Shown piece after piece: positions 52,033-61,688 of a DNA stretch of 64,000 nucleotides (the first letter of the stretch is position 1; the number at the start of each line of letters is the position of its first letter). The translations under genes were made by a program, and so were the position numbers. The notes under the pieces are model-generated. The model saw only the letters and a list, made by a program, of their open reading frames with translations, made no database searches and was not told the DNA's origin. Source of the DNA: Flammeovirgaceae bacterium UBA6059 (lineage in GTDB: Bacteria; Bacteroidota; Bacteroidia; Cytophagales; Cyclobacteriaceae); the NCBI GenBank assembly GCA_002435755.1, contig DIYH01000007.1, forward strand, positions 1 through 64,000, read 5' to 3'.

Positions 52033-52110
52033 GGGCGCTTAGCTCAGCTGGTTCAGAGCACCTCGTTTACACCGAGGGGGTCGGGGGTTCGAATCCCTCA
52101 GCGCCCACCA
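52033..52110 (+). tRNA. tRNA-Val, anticodon TAC
   Basis: 75 bases plus encoded CCA. Acceptor GGGCGCT/AGCGCCC, D stem GCTC/GAGC, anticodon stem CCTCG/CGAGG around loop TTTACAC (anticodon TAC), T stem GGGGG/CCCTC with one G-T pair. Standard in all positions. Confidence 0.97.
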
Positions 52111-52139
52111 AAGACAGTCAGAAGTGGCTGTCTTTTTTG
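52111..52139 (+). terminator. Terminator after tRNA-Val
   Basis: Stem AAAGACAGTC (52111-52120) with GGCTGTCTTT (52127-52136), one T-G pair, loop AGAAGT, then a T run to 52139. It also ends close to the lacI-type gene on the other strand and may act weakly in that direction. Confidence 0.9.
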
Positions 52140-52164
52140 TTTCAAGTCCATGAATACTGCGGAG

Positions 52165-53187
52165 CTAGAGTCTGCTAGTGCTTCCTCTTTGGATCAAGGT
52201 AGTTTTGATGACCTTGGTCGTTACTGGCAATTGATGATCACTATGAATACGATCCAATAACCTGTTAGTCGCAATTTTGCCAAGCTCATAGCCTCGTTGA
52301 TCAATGGTCGATAATCCAGGTTCGTAGATGGCGCCAATCTCCCAATTGCTAAATCCAATAACAGCCACGTCAGTGGGTACTTGTAATCCGGCCTCTTTCA
52401 CGTTTTTGATAGCTCCGATTCCCAGCATATCTGTTGCAGCGAACACGCCATTCGGGATGATATCTCCGGAAAATAATGCCCGAGATAACTCCAAACCTTC
52501 CTCATATTTGCCACTCGTGCCGTGAAGAATCATTTTCTTATCAACAGGCAATCCATACGCCTTCAGTGCATTTTCAAAACCAAGCAGGCGCTCCTGATTA
52601 GTGTTTAATGCTTTAGGTCCTCCTATAAAGGCAATCCTGGTGCAACCTTGCTTAATAAGATGCTCTGTCGCCTTGAAACCGGCATCCATATCATCAATTA
52701 CGATTTTGTCGGATAGTATATCATCAGGAACACAGTCAAAGAACACCAGAGGAACTTCACGGCTCACATATTCCTCAAAATGATCTATAGAACTTGTTTC
52801 TTTGGTGATACAGGCAAGCAGGCCATCAATGCGCCCATTAAGCAACTCCTCTGCATTCCTGGCCTCTCGATCGTACGACTCATTAGAAGTGCTGATCAAT
52901 ACATTGTATCCCTGTTTATACGCCACATCTTCAATCCCCCTGATGACTTGAGCGAAGAACTCATGTACGACCTGGGGAATTAGCAAACCAATAGTTCTTG
53001 TCTTCCGCTGGCGGAGACTTAGGGCCGTGAAGTTGGGATGATAGTTCATCTCTTTTGCCAACTTCTGGATGGCCTCACGGGTCTCAGGTTTTACGAGCGG
53101 ATTATTGGACAGAGCCCTTGATACAGTTGAGATTGAAACTCCCAGCTCTATGGCTATGTCTTTGATAGTTACCTGCTCTCGTTTCAT
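52165..53187 (-). CDS. LacI/GalR-family transcriptional regulator
   Basis: 340 residues. N-terminal helix-turn-helix TIKDIAIELGVSISTVSRAL with hinge helix in KLAKEMNYHPNFTALSLR, followed by a periplasmic-binding-protein-like sensor domain (RTIGLLIPQVVHEFFAQVIR, GVFAATDMLGIGAIKNVKEA, VAVIGFSNWEIGAIYEPGLS). It likely represses the divergent susC-susD genes until a sugar ligand is present. Two candidate operators lie in the 328-base gap (53233-53244 and 53364-53378). Confidence 0.94.
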   Translation of the reverse strand: MKREQVTIKDIAIELGVSISTVSRALSNNPLVKPETREAIQKLAKEMNYHPNFTALSLRQRKTRTIGLLIPQVVHEFFAQVIRGIEDVAYKQGYNVLISTSNESYDREARNAEELLNGRIDGLLACITKETSSIDHFEEYVSREVPLVFFDCVPDDILSDKIVIDDMDAGFKATEHLIKQGCTRIAFIGGPKALNTNQERLLGFENALKAYGLPVDKKMILHGTSGKYEEGLELSRALFSGDIIPNGVFAATDMLGIGAIKNVKEAGLQVPTDVAVIGFSNWEIGAIYEPGLSTIDQRGYELGKIATNRLLDRIHSDHQLPVTTKVIKTTLIQRGSTSRL

Positions 53188-53232
53188 CCGACTTTAGATT
53201 TCGACCATATCCAAAATTTAATATTTCTTCTG

Positions 53233-53244
53233 TAGTACGTACTA
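53233..53244. promoter_or_regulatory. Perfect 12-base palindrome near lacI-type gene start
   Basis: TAGTACGTACTA, perfect and centred on CG, the hallmark of LacI-family operators. It stands 46 bases before the regulator's ATG, a place for autoregulation. Confidence 0.5.
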
Positions 53245-53363
53245 TTGATCCGAATCATCAAAAGAATATCATCAAGGTCGATTTAGTAGACTTTTGGGTC
53301 GATTGGAGGCCGATAGGCTATCTTAGAAAATTCACAAAATGAAAATTAGCCATTTTTTTGCTT

Positions 53364-53378
53364 TTGAAAACGATTGCA
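53364..53378. promoter_or_regulatory. LacI/CcpA-like operator candidate upstream of susC
   Basis: TTGAAAACGATTGCA fits the general LacI-family operator pattern (WTGNAANCGNWNNCW) at every position, with a central CG. It lies 138 bases before the susC start. Binding by the divergently encoded regulator is inferred. Confidence 0.5.
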
Positions 53379-53435
53379 TTTAGATAGTTGCCAAAATCAA
53401 GTTGTATTTATTGAAAATCCTGTTTAATATGCTCG

Positions 53436-53461
53436 ACAGTATTTTCATGGGAGAATACTGT
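53436..53461 (+). promoter_or_regulatory. Stable hairpin in the susC leader
   Basis: An 11-bp stem (53436-53446 with 53451-53461, one T-G pair) closed by an ATGG loop, 54 bases before the susC ATG. Only three T residues follow, so it is not a normal terminator. It could protect the mRNA, block transcription partly or be bound by a small RNA. Confidence 0.55.
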
Positions 53462-53515
53462 TTAATCAATATTGCTTTAAATCTTTTTTAACAATTAATC
53501 ACAAAGCGTATCAAT

Positions 53516-56500
53516 ATGAAGAAGTTTTTACTACTAGTTCTGGTGTATGTATCTGCTTTGGGCGTAACCCTCGCTCAAGACAGAACTATCTCAGGGACGG
53601 TGACAGATGCGGAAACAGGTGAAGGAATACCTGGCGCTAATGTCGTGATCAAGGGGACTCCCAACGGTACCATTACAGATTTTAATGGTAATTTCAATCT
53701 TAACGTAACAGATGATGTTACACTCATTTTTTCTTACGTGGGTTATGCTACTTCTGAAGTAGCTGTAGGAGCAAGAAGTGTAATAGATGTATCATTGAGC
53801 TTAGATGTAGAACAGTTAGCTGAGATTGTGGTCATTGGATATGGTGAGCAGTCTATTAAGGACGCAACTGGAGCAGTTGCTGCTGTAAGCGCCAAAGACT
53901 TCAATGGTGGAGTAATTGCATCTCCCGAACAATTGATCCAAGGTAAAACTGCAGGTGTGCAGATATCATCTAATACCGGTCAACCTGGCGGTGGAGTTCA
54001 GTTGAGGATTAGGGGAGCTGGTTCTGCGAGATCGAATAATAACCCACTTTTTGTAGTTGACGGTGTGCCGTTGGGTGCAGATAACACAACTGGAGAAGGC
54101 CAAGGTATTGGTGTAGGATCAAGTGGAGCGAGTAACCCACTTAATTTCATTAACCCTAATGATATTGAGAGCATTAGTATTCTCAAAGATGCGTCAGCAG
54201 CGGCTATCTATGGTGCCAGAGGGGCTAATGGAGTTGTCTTCATTACCACGAAAAGTGGTCGTGGTGGAAAAAGTATAGAATACTCAACTACTGTTAGTTT
54301 ATCTACTCCTATTAAATACGACCTCTTGTCAGGACAGGATTTTCTTGATGGAGTAGCAGCAAAGGGAGGTGATCCATCAAATGCAGATTTCGGAGCTAAC
54401 ACTGATTGGCAAGATGTGATTATGAGAAATAGCATTTCAAATAATCATAACCTTTCTTACTCTCAAGGTTTTAAAACTGGTTCTATTCGCGCCTCTTTTG
54501 GATATGACAATCAAAATGGTGTTCTGGAAAACTCAAGGTTGAGACGAGTTACTGGAAGAATAAATGGAGATAAGTCTTTTCTTGATGAAAAGATCAACGT
54601 TAAGCTGTCAACAACTTACTCTAATGTAATTGAAGAAGCGCCTCCTGTAGGGCCAAGTGCTGGATTTAGAGGTGACCTCATTGGATCAGCATATATCGCT
54701 AACCCAACATGGCCTAACGACGCTAGCTTCAGTCCAATTGATGAAGGTGCAGATCAAATAAATCCTATACAACTTTTGAATGGCTATCAAAGTGAGACAA
54801 CCACAGATAGATTGCTTTCAAACCTGTCTATAGATTATGCGTTCACTGATGCTCTTAAGGCAAAGTTGACTTATGGTTTAGACTATTCGGATTCAGAGAG
54901 ATTTGCTTTTATGACTGGTGATGTTACCGGCGCAGATCGTGGAACTCCTGGAAACGGGCGTTCATCTAATGACATCATAGAAAACGTAAATCACCTTTTC
55001 GAAGCAACATTGAACTACAATAAGACTTTTGACAATATCAAATTAGATATGGTTGGAGGTTACTCAATACAAGAGTTTAATAGAAGTGGTTGGAATTCTC
55101 AAGGATGGGGATTCAGCACGACTGATTTCGGTCAAATGCAAAGTGCTTTCGAACAGGCCATAAGCTATTTGGACAGAGAAGGTCAAGCTGCTCAAGGTGG
55201 AGGATGGTACCAAAACGCAGGATTTTCACCTAACAACAATTATGTTAACGTATTGCTGCCAACGCCAAATGCAGGTGTTTCAATCGATAATCCTTCTGGC
55301 ATAGATGTTAACTCAGCTTACATAAATCGATTTGATGTTTCAGACAGACTCCAGTCTTATTTTGGAAGAGCAAATTTGACTCTTAATCAGAAGTATATCG
55401 CTACAGTTACAGTAAGAGCGGATGGTTCTTCTAGGTTTGGTTCAGATAACCAGTACGGTGTATTCCCATCGGCTGCATTGGCCTGGGTAGTTAGCGAAGA
55501 AGCTTTCATGCCTGACGCATTCTCGTCATTCAAAGTTCGATTTGGCTGGGGTATTACTGGAAACCAGGAAGGTCTTGGATATGGTAACTTCCTAGCAAGA
55601 CAAAGATTTGCAGATGCTAGCATTCAGGATGGTGGGAATCAAGACATTCCAGGATTGGAAACTGTGGCCCTTGCGCAACCAGCACTTAAGTGGGAAACGA
55701 CAGAGCAAACAGGTCTTGGTATTGACTTTGGTTTAGGTAATGAAAGATTTACAGGTAGCATTGACTACTACAGAAAAGAAACTTCTGATTTGTTGCTTCG
55801 TTTGTTTGCTGCTCAGCCAGCACCTAATGATTTCGTGTTCGAAAACTTTGATGCAACAATCGTCAACGAAGGTTTCGAAGTGACCTTGAACTACAATGTT
55901 GTTAATACACCTAATTTCAATTTTGACGTAAGTGTCAATGCAGCAAGAAACGAAAATGAGATCCAAGATTTTGATGGATTGATCGACGTTGGAACAGTAA
56001 GAGGTCAAGGTCTGTCTTTCGCGTTTGCTCAGCGTTTTGCTAGTGGAGTGCCACTATTTGCTTGGTTTGTTAGAGATTTCCAAGGTTTTACTAATGAAGG
56101 AGATCCTATCATCAATGATGTATCACAGTTTACTGGCACAGGTGCTTTACCTATCTGGAACGGAGGCCTATCTCTTAACATGAGATATAAGAATTGGGAT
56201 TTGGCAGCATACTTAGCGGGTCAGTTTGGTCACGATGTATACAACAACACATCAAATGCATTCTTTACCGCTGGTGGTTTAAGAAATGCCAGAAATGCTA
56301 CCGAAGAAGTTGTTAACTCACTTGAAGGTGGCTTGTCCGAACCTTCGGTTTCAACTCGCTTCCTTGAAGATGGTGATTTTGTGAGGATGCAGAACCTGAC
56401 ATTAGGATATAACTTCGGCATGCCTGATGGAAGTGCAATCAAGAATCTCAGATTGTACCTTAATGCGCAAAACTTATTTTTGCTGACAGGATACTCTGGA

Positions 56501-56629
56501 ATCGATCCTGAGGTGACGTCACTTCCAGCAAATGACGATCTTTTGAATGATCTGCCAACTGCCGGTATTGATTACGCTGCATACCCAAGACCGAGAGTCT
56601 TTACCTTTGGCTTGAATGCTTCGTTTTAA
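53516..56629 (+). CDS. SusC/RagA-type TonB-linked outer-membrane transporter
   Basis: 1037 residues. Signal peptide (FLLLVLVYVSALGVTLAQ), carboxypeptidase-like regulatory domain (RTISGTVTDAETGEGIPGAN near 23-42 and SYVGYATSEVAV near 73), plug domain with GYGEQSIKDATGAVAAVSAK, LIQGKTAGVQISSNTG, VQLRIRGAGSARSNNNPLFV and YGARGANGVVFITTK, then a 22-strand barrel ending in PRVFTFGLNASF. It imports oligosaccharides or peptides bound by its SusD partner. Gene text is visibly richer in A and T than the preceding housekeeping genes. No glycoside hydrolase is in view, so the substrate is unknown. Confidence 0.96.
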   Translation: MKKFLLLVLVYVSALGVTLAQDRTISGTVTDAETGEGIPGANVVIKGTPNGTITDFNGNFNLNVTDDVTLIFSYVGYATSEVAVGARSVIDVSLSLDVEQLAEIVVIGYGEQSIKDATGAVAAVSAKDFNGGVIASPEQLIQGKTAGVQISSNTGQPGGGVQLRIRGAGSARSNNNPLFVVDGVPLGADNTTGEGQGIGVGSSGASNPLNFINPNDIESISILKDASAAAIYGARGANGVVFITTKSGRGGKSIEYSTTVSLSTPIKYDLLSGQDFLDGVAAKGGDPSNADFGANTDWQDVIMRNSISNNHNLSYSQGFKTGSIRASFGYDNQNGVLENSRLRRVTGRINGDKSFLDEKINVKLSTTYSNVIEEAPPVGPSAGFRGDLIGSAYIANPTWPNDASFSPIDEGADQINPIQLLNGYQSETTTDRLLSNLSIDYAFTDALKAKLTYGLDYSDSERFAFMTGDVTGADRGTPGNGRSSNDIIENVNHLFEATLNYNKTFDNIKLDMVGGYSIQEFNRSGWNSQGWGFSTTDFGQMQSAFEQAISYLDREGQAAQGGGWYQNAGFSPNNNYVNVLLPTPNAGVSIDNPSGIDVNSAYINRFDVSDRLQSYFGRANLTLNQKYIATVTVRADGSSRFGSDNQYGVFPSAALAWVVSEEAFMPDAFSSFKVRFGWGITGNQEGLGYGNFLARQRFADASIQDGGNQDIPGLETVALAQPALKWETTEQTGLGIDFGLGNERFTGSIDYYRKETSDLLLRLFAAQPAPNDFVFENFDATIVNEGFEVTLNYNVVNTPNFNFDVSVNAARNENEIQDFDGLIDVGTVRGQGLSFAFAQRFASGVPLFAWFVRDFQGFTNEGDPIINDVSQFTGTGALPIWNGGLSLNMRYKNWDLAAYLAGQFGHDVYNNTSNAFFTAGGLRNARNATEEVVNSLEGGLSEPSVSTRFLEDGDFVRMQNLTLGYNFGMPDGSAIKNLRLYLNAQNLFLLTGYSGIDPEVTSLPANDDLLNDLPTAGIDYAAYPRPRVFTFGLNASF

Positions 56630-56662
56630 CAAATAGACTTTATAACTAATAATATTTTAGCA

Positions 56663-58258
56663 ATGAAATACCTAGTATTAATTTCGTTAGGAGTCACGTT
56701 CTTAATAGCAGGCTGTGACTTAGATATTGAAGAGACTGACTCAATTTTCATTGAGGACAGTGGTGACGGTGGGTTTTCTGGGGTTTCAGATCCCGCAGCT
56801 GCGGTAGGAGACTTATACAATACACTTAAAGGAGAGCTTTCCACACATGAGAATCTCTATGCATTGGTTGAAGCTTCAACCGATGAAACCCTAGTTCCGA
56901 CACGTGGAACTGACTGGGGAGATAATGGTATATGGAGGAACTTCCATACGCACAATTTTGATGGTTCCAGCCAGTTTATGTTGAATACATGGAACCAGTG
57001 GAACAAGCTGATTTTCGATGCGACATCCGTTATTGAAACACCTAGTTCCGGAAATTCAGAATTAGCTGATGCTAGATTTATCAGAGCATGGGCGATGTGG
57101 GTAGTGATGGATAACTGGGGAATTGTTCCTTTTAGAGGCCCTGCAGACGGAGCAGATGTATTTCCATCTGTACTATCAAGAATGGAAGCATTTGATCTCA
57201 TAATGGATGACATTGACTTTGCTGTTGAGAACCTTCCTGAAGAGGCTGTATTAGGTCTAACTCAAAATCGGGCCAATAAGTCAGCTGCTCGTTTGATGAA
57301 AGCCAAATTCTTGTTGAACAAGTTCATTTATGATGGATCTGGATCGGCAGCTGCTGCTGATATGGCTACTGTGATTGGTCTTATCGATGAAATTGAAGGC
57401 CAGGGATTTGCGTTGGAAGATAATTTCTTCGGAATATTCAAATCTGATCCGGATACAGAGTCGATTTTCGTGACTGACCAGAATGTAGGAAACCGTATAT
57501 GGAGTAGTATGCACTACAATACAAGAACTCCATCGGGTAATGCGACCGGTTGGAATGGGTTCTCTACTTTGGGAGAGTTTTATGATTCTTTTGAAGGTCC
57601 AGCAGATAACAACAGGATCACAGATGGAAGCGTATTGAAGGATGAAAGACGTGGCTATGTTCCTCACCCTGATGATGGAAATATCACAGCTGAAAATAAC
57701 GGCTTTGGTTTCGGATTCTTTGTTGGACAAGCATATGATGGATCGGGTAGCGCACTAAACGATAGGGCGGGTAACCCTTTGGTATTCACCAGAGAGTTTA
57801 ATGGTCTTGCAGGAAATGGAGAAACCAATGGAATTCGTATACTTAAGTATAGCCCTGCCCCACTGGAAGGATACACAGGGAACACTGATGCAGACGGAGG
57901 AGCTTATGCCGGACATTCTGTAGAGTTGAGATTTGCTGATGCATTCTTGATGAGAGCGGAAGCCAAGCTTAGATCAGGTGATAACGGAGGTGCTCTAGCT
58001 GATGTTAACACACTCAGAGCGCTACGAGACGCTTCTGCTTTAAGCTCTTTAGATGAGTCAACACTTCTTGCTGAGAGAGGTAGAGAGTTGTATCAGGAAA
58101 AGTGGAGAAGAAACGATATGATCCGATTTGGAGAGTACACAAGAGACTGGGAATTTAAGGCGACAGATGCGGTTGGTAATCCGGATAAGAACCTTATGCC
58201 TATCCCTAACTCAGCTTTGCTTTCAAATCCTAACCTTGTTCAGAATCCAGGTTATTAG
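56663..58258 (+). CDS. SusD/RagB-type substrate-binding lipoprotein
   Basis: 531 residues. Lipobox FLIAGC (C18) followed by DLDIEE, the acidic surface-export signal of Bacteroidota lipoproteins. SusD/RagB features: helical TPR-type core, SAARLMKAKFLLNKFIYDGS near 211, HSVELRFADAFLMRAEAKLR near 418, RGRELYQEKWRRNDMIRFGE near 474, and MPIPNSALLSNPNLVQNPGY at the end. It caps the SusC barrel and binds the nutrient. It lies 33 bases after susC and before a strong terminator. Confidence 0.96.
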   Translation: MKYLVLISLGVTFLIAGCDLDIEETDSIFIEDSGDGGFSGVSDPAAAVGDLYNTLKGELSTHENLYALVEASTDETLVPTRGTDWGDNGIWRNFHTHNFDGSSQFMLNTWNQWNKLIFDATSVIETPSSGNSELADARFIRAWAMWVVMDNWGIVPFRGPADGADVFPSVLSRMEAFDLIMDDIDFAVENLPEEAVLGLTQNRANKSAARLMKAKFLLNKFIYDGSGSAAAADMATVIGLIDEIEGQGFALEDNFFGIFKSDPDTESIFVTDQNVGNRIWSSMHYNTRTPSGNATGWNGFSTLGEFYDSFEGPADNNRITDGSVLKDERRGYVPHPDDGNITAENNGFGFGFFVGQAYDGSGSALNDRAGNPLVFTREFNGLAGNGETNGIRILKYSPAPLEGYTGNTDADGGAYAGHSVELRFADAFLMRAEAKLRSGDNGGALADVNTLRALRDASALSSLDESTLLAERGRELYQEKWRRNDMIRFGEYTRDWEFKATDAVGNPDKNLMPIPNSALLSNPNLVQNPGY

Positions 58259-58277
58259 TATTACTTTAAACTGCTTC

Positions 58278-58305
58278 AAAGAGGGCGTAAGCCCTCTTTT
58301 TTTTT
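58278..58305 (+). terminator. Terminator after susD
   Basis: Perfect 9-bp stem AAAGAGGGC/GCCCTCTTT with a GTAA tetraloop, then a long T run to 58305. It ends susC-susD, so the two CRTAC genes need read-through or their own promoter, of which no exact consensus copy was seen. Confidence 0.95.
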
Positions 58306-58341
58306 GTAGATTTTAGCTTTTAAACGACTAAAGCTTTAGGT

Positions 58342-61300
58342 ATGAGTAGAGGTAAGATTTTTTGCCTTCCAATGGTGTTTGCCCTGTTGTTAGTTGCCTC
58401 CTGTAGCGATTCCAGTCAAGACTCAGACGGACCGTTGTTTCTCCTGAAAGACCCTTCTGTGACGGGTTTTGATTTTTTCAACAGAATCGAGAATGGTAAG
58501 GAGATGAACATTTTCAAGTATCGGAATTTTTATAATGGAGGTGGAGTTGCCATCGGAGATATTAACAATGACGGTCTTCCTGACATTTACGTAACGGCCA
58601 ATATGGGCCCAAACAAATTGTTTCTCAACAAGGGAGATTTGAAGTTTGAAGATATTTCTAAAGAAGCTGGGGTTGAGGGGAGCAAGCCTTGGTCTACCGG
58701 TGTTGTAATGGTGGATCTAAATCAAGATGGCCTACTGGATATATATGTTAGCAATGCAGGAAACCTGGAAGGAGATAACCATGAAAATGATCTGTATATA
58801 AACAACGGAGATCTTACTTTTTCTGAAAAGGCCAAAGACTTTAATCTGGCGAAATCCGGATTTACGACTCATGCTACCTTTTTCGACTATGACAAAGATG
58901 GTGATCTCGATGCTTACATACTCAACAACAGTAACATTCCCATTTCAACGCTAGCATTTGCGAATCAGAGGGAAGTAAGAGCGGAGCATTGGGATATTTC
59001 GTCATCATTTAGAGGGGTCGGTGACCTACTACTAAGAAATGACGATGGATATTTCACAGACGTTTCTGAGGAGTCTGGCATATACGGGAGCTTGATCGGT
59101 TTTGGACTGGGTGTCTTTGTTACTGATATCAACATGGATCTTTATCCCGATATCTATGTTAGCAATGATTTTTATGAGAGAGACTATCTGTATATCAATA
59201 ATCAGGACGGTACTTTCACAGAGGACATTAAAAATTGGGCTTCCCACTTATGCTTATCAGCAATGGGAGTTGATATGGGTGATATAAACAATGATGGACT
59301 CAATGATATCTTTATTACGGATATGCTGCCAGAAGCCAACGAGCGTACCAAGAGTGTCATGGAGTTTGATGACCAAAACATTTTTGAACTCAAGCAGAGC
59401 AGAGACTTTCATCAGCAATACATTCAGAACACATTGCAGCTAAACAATGGAAATGGCACCTTTTCTGAAATTGCTTATTACAGCGGAGTAGGCAAGACGG
59501 ACTGGAGCTGGGCGGGATTGTTTTTTGACATGGACAATGATGGATGGAAAGATATCTTTGTCACAAATGGTCTAAATCATGACCTTACTGACCTGGACTT
59601 TGTCTCCTTTTTTGCCGATGAGATCATTCAAAAAATGGTCTTGACCGGAGAGAAGGAAGAGGTGACTGAAATAATCAATAAAATGCCGGTCACGAAGATT
59701 CCCAATTATGCTTTTAGAAATTTGGGAGATCTGAAATTTGAGAACATTACCGATGAGTGGGGTCTCGCATTGCCGAGTTTTTCAAATGGCTGTGCGTACG
59801 GAGACCTTGACAATGATGGAGACTTAGATTTGGTAGTGAATAATGTCAATATGCAGTCATTTTTGTATGAAAACAGATCTAATGAAATATCAGCTAACAA
59901 TTATCTCAAATTTTCTCTGGAGGGATCTGAAAAAAATCGAAGTGGAATAGGGGCGGTTATCAAAGCATACTCAGAAGGTCAGGTATTTCTTGTAGAGATG
60001 ATGCCCTCACGTGGTTTTCAATCATCCATGGATTTTGGGTTAGTAGTTGGCCTGGGAAAGATAGAAGAGATTGATTCTGTTCGAATCATATGGCCAGATG
60101 ACAAGACGGAGTTACTGAGAAATGTATCAGCCAATCAGACGATTACCTTTGAGCATTCGGATAAACTGGAAATATATCAGTTGAAAGCTGATGAGGAGAA
60201 AGAGACCTTGCTCAAAGTTGTTGAGAATGATAAAACAGAGAGTCACAAGGAAAACCTGTTCAACGATTTTGATCACGAAGGGATGATTTCTTTGAGACTC
60301 TCGAGAGAAGGGCCTGCACTAGCAGCAGGCGATGTGGATGGTGATGGAAATGAAGATGTATTCATAGGTGGAGCAAAGAATCAGGGGGGTATGCTTTACA
60401 AGCATGTTGGTTCTGGGAAATTAGAACCCTCCAATCAGCAAGTTTTTGATAGAGATAATAGGTACGAGGATACTGCTGCTAGTTTTTTTGATTGCGATGG
60501 AGATGGTGACCTGGATCTGCTAGTTGGTTCTGGGGGGAACGAGAAGCTAGATGCAAATAAGTATTACCCGAGGCTATATCTAAATGATGGCGCTGGTAAC
60601 TTTTCCAGTTCTGAGCAGGATGTGCCATTTGAGGAAACAAACATTTCTGTGATAGCACCATATGATTTTGATAGTGATGGAGATATAGACGTTTTTATCG
60701 GCTCAAGAAGTGTGCCGTCAGTATATGGAATTAACCCAAAGCACAAACTTCTCATTAACGATGGAACTGGAGTGTTTTCCGATGGTACGGAACGCTATGC
60801 GTATGGAATCAATAATGCAGGAATGATCACTGATGCTGTATGGGTGGATGTAGATGGAGATGATATTAAAGACCTCATCACCGTATCTGATTGGGGTCAT
60901 CCCATGATTTTTAAAAATGATACCAGAGGTCTCTCTAAAGTACCTTCTTCACTGGACAGTTTGAATGGATGGTGGAATACTGTTCAATATGCTGACTTGG
61001 ATGGTGATGGAGATTTTGACTTGATTTTAGGCAATAATGGAAGCAATATTCCATTTAAAGCATCTGTGGGTAATCCAGCCAGACTTTGGGTGAATGATTT
61101 TGATGATAACGGTACTATCGAACAGATCATCACAGTAAACGAGAACGGTGGAGACTATCCTGTCCACGCGAAAAGTGAGATAACAATGCAAATGACCTCT
61201 TTAAAGAAAAGGAATCTTAAAGCCTCTGATTATGCGAGCAGGACAGTCCATGAGCTTTTTAGTCCGGATATAATTGAAGGGTCTATAATGAAGTCCGTCA

Positions 61301-61674
61301 ATACAATGGAAAGTGTGATTGCCATCAACAACGGTCAGGGAGAGTTTATTGTTAAGGTCTTGCCTACCCGAGTACAGCTATCATGTGTTTGTGGTATTGT
61401 TTGTAGAGATATCAATGATGATGGCAAGCTTGATATAATTGCCGGAGGTAACAACTTTGGTTTTAAACCTCAGTTTTCAAGGTTGGATGCTAGTTATGGA
61501 CATGTACTGTTAAACAACGGAGAGTTGGATTTCGAATGGAAAAGTTACGATGAGAGTGGTTTTTTCGTGCGTGAGGAAATGAAAGATCTACTTCCCTTCA
61601 AAGATCGCGCGGGTAACGAATACTTAGTCGCAGCGATCAACAATGAAGCGCCAAAAATCTTTAGTATCAACTAA
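58342..61674 (+). CDS. CRTAC/ASPIC-UnbV FG-GAP repeat lipoprotein (first copy)
   Basis: 1110 residues. Lipobox LLVASC (C21). FG-GAP/VCBS repeats with Ca-binding Asp loops run from about 70 to 500 (DINNDGLPDIYV, DLNQDGLLDIYV, DYDKDGDLDAYI, DINNDGLNDIFI, DMDNDGWKDIFV, DLDNDGDLDLVV). An ASPIC/UnbV domain follows near 530-620 (SGIGAVIKAYSEGQVFLVEM, EIDSVRIIWPDDKTELLRNV). A second repeat block (DVDGDGNEDVFI, DCDGDGDLDLLV, DFDSDGDIDVFI, DLDGDGDFDLIL) runs to the end. The human relative CRTAC1 is a cartilage acidic protein; in marine Bacteroidota such lipoproteins accompany SusCD pairs. Surface binding of a polymer is likely; no enzyme motif is visible. Confidence 0.92.
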   Translation: MSRGKIFCLPMVFALLLVASCSDSSQDSDGPLFLLKDPSVTGFDFFNRIENGKEMNIFKYRNFYNGGGVAIGDINNDGLPDIYVTANMGPNKLFLNKGDLKFEDISKEAGVEGSKPWSTGVVMVDLNQDGLLDIYVSNAGNLEGDNHENDLYINNGDLTFSEKAKDFNLAKSGFTTHATFFDYDKDGDLDAYILNNSNIPISTLAFANQREVRAEHWDISSSFRGVGDLLLRNDDGYFTDVSEESGIYGSLIGFGLGVFVTDINMDLYPDIYVSNDFYERDYLYINNQDGTFTEDIKNWASHLCLSAMGVDMGDINNDGLNDIFITDMLPEANERTKSVMEFDDQNIFELKQSRDFHQQYIQNTLQLNNGNGTFSEIAYYSGVGKTDWSWAGLFFDMDNDGWKDIFVTNGLNHDLTDLDFVSFFADEIIQKMVLTGEKEEVTEIINKMPVTKIPNYAFRNLGDLKFENITDEWGLALPSFSNGCAYGDLDNDGDLDLVVNNVNMQSFLYENRSNEISANNYLKFSLEGSEKNRSGIGAVIKAYSEGQVFLVEMMPSRGFQSSMDFGLVVGLGKIEEIDSVRIIWPDDKTELLRNVSANQTITFEHSDKLEIYQLKADEEKETLLKVVENDKTESHKENLFNDFDHEGMISLRLSREGPALAAGDVDGDGNEDVFIGGAKNQGGMLYKHVGSGKLEPSNQQVFDRDNRYEDTAASFFDCDGDGDLDLLVGSGGNEKLDANKYYPRLYLNDGAGNFSSSEQDVPFEETNISVIAPYDFDSDGDIDVFIGSRSVPSVYGINPKHKLLINDGTGVFSDGTERYAYGINNAGMITDAVWVDVDGDDIKDLITVSDWGHPMIFKNDTRGLSKVPSSLDSLNGWWNTVQYADLDGDGDFDLILGNNGSNIPFKASVGNPARLWVNDFDDNGTIEQIITVNENGGDYPVHAKSEITMQMTSLKKRNLKASDYASRTVHELFSPDIIEGSIMKSVNTMESVIAINNGQGEFIVKVLPTRVQLSCVCGIVCRDINDDGKLDIIAGGNNFGFKPQFSRLDASYGHVLLNNGELDFEWKSYDESGFFVREEMKDLLPFKDRAGNEYLVAAINNEAPKIFSIN

Positions 61675-61688
61675 GGATCACATGCGAT

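Noticed and set aside
53436..53461. Riboswitch or intrinsic terminator before susC
   Set aside because: A single hairpin without a U run and without any recognised ligand-binding architecture; described only as a leader hairpin.
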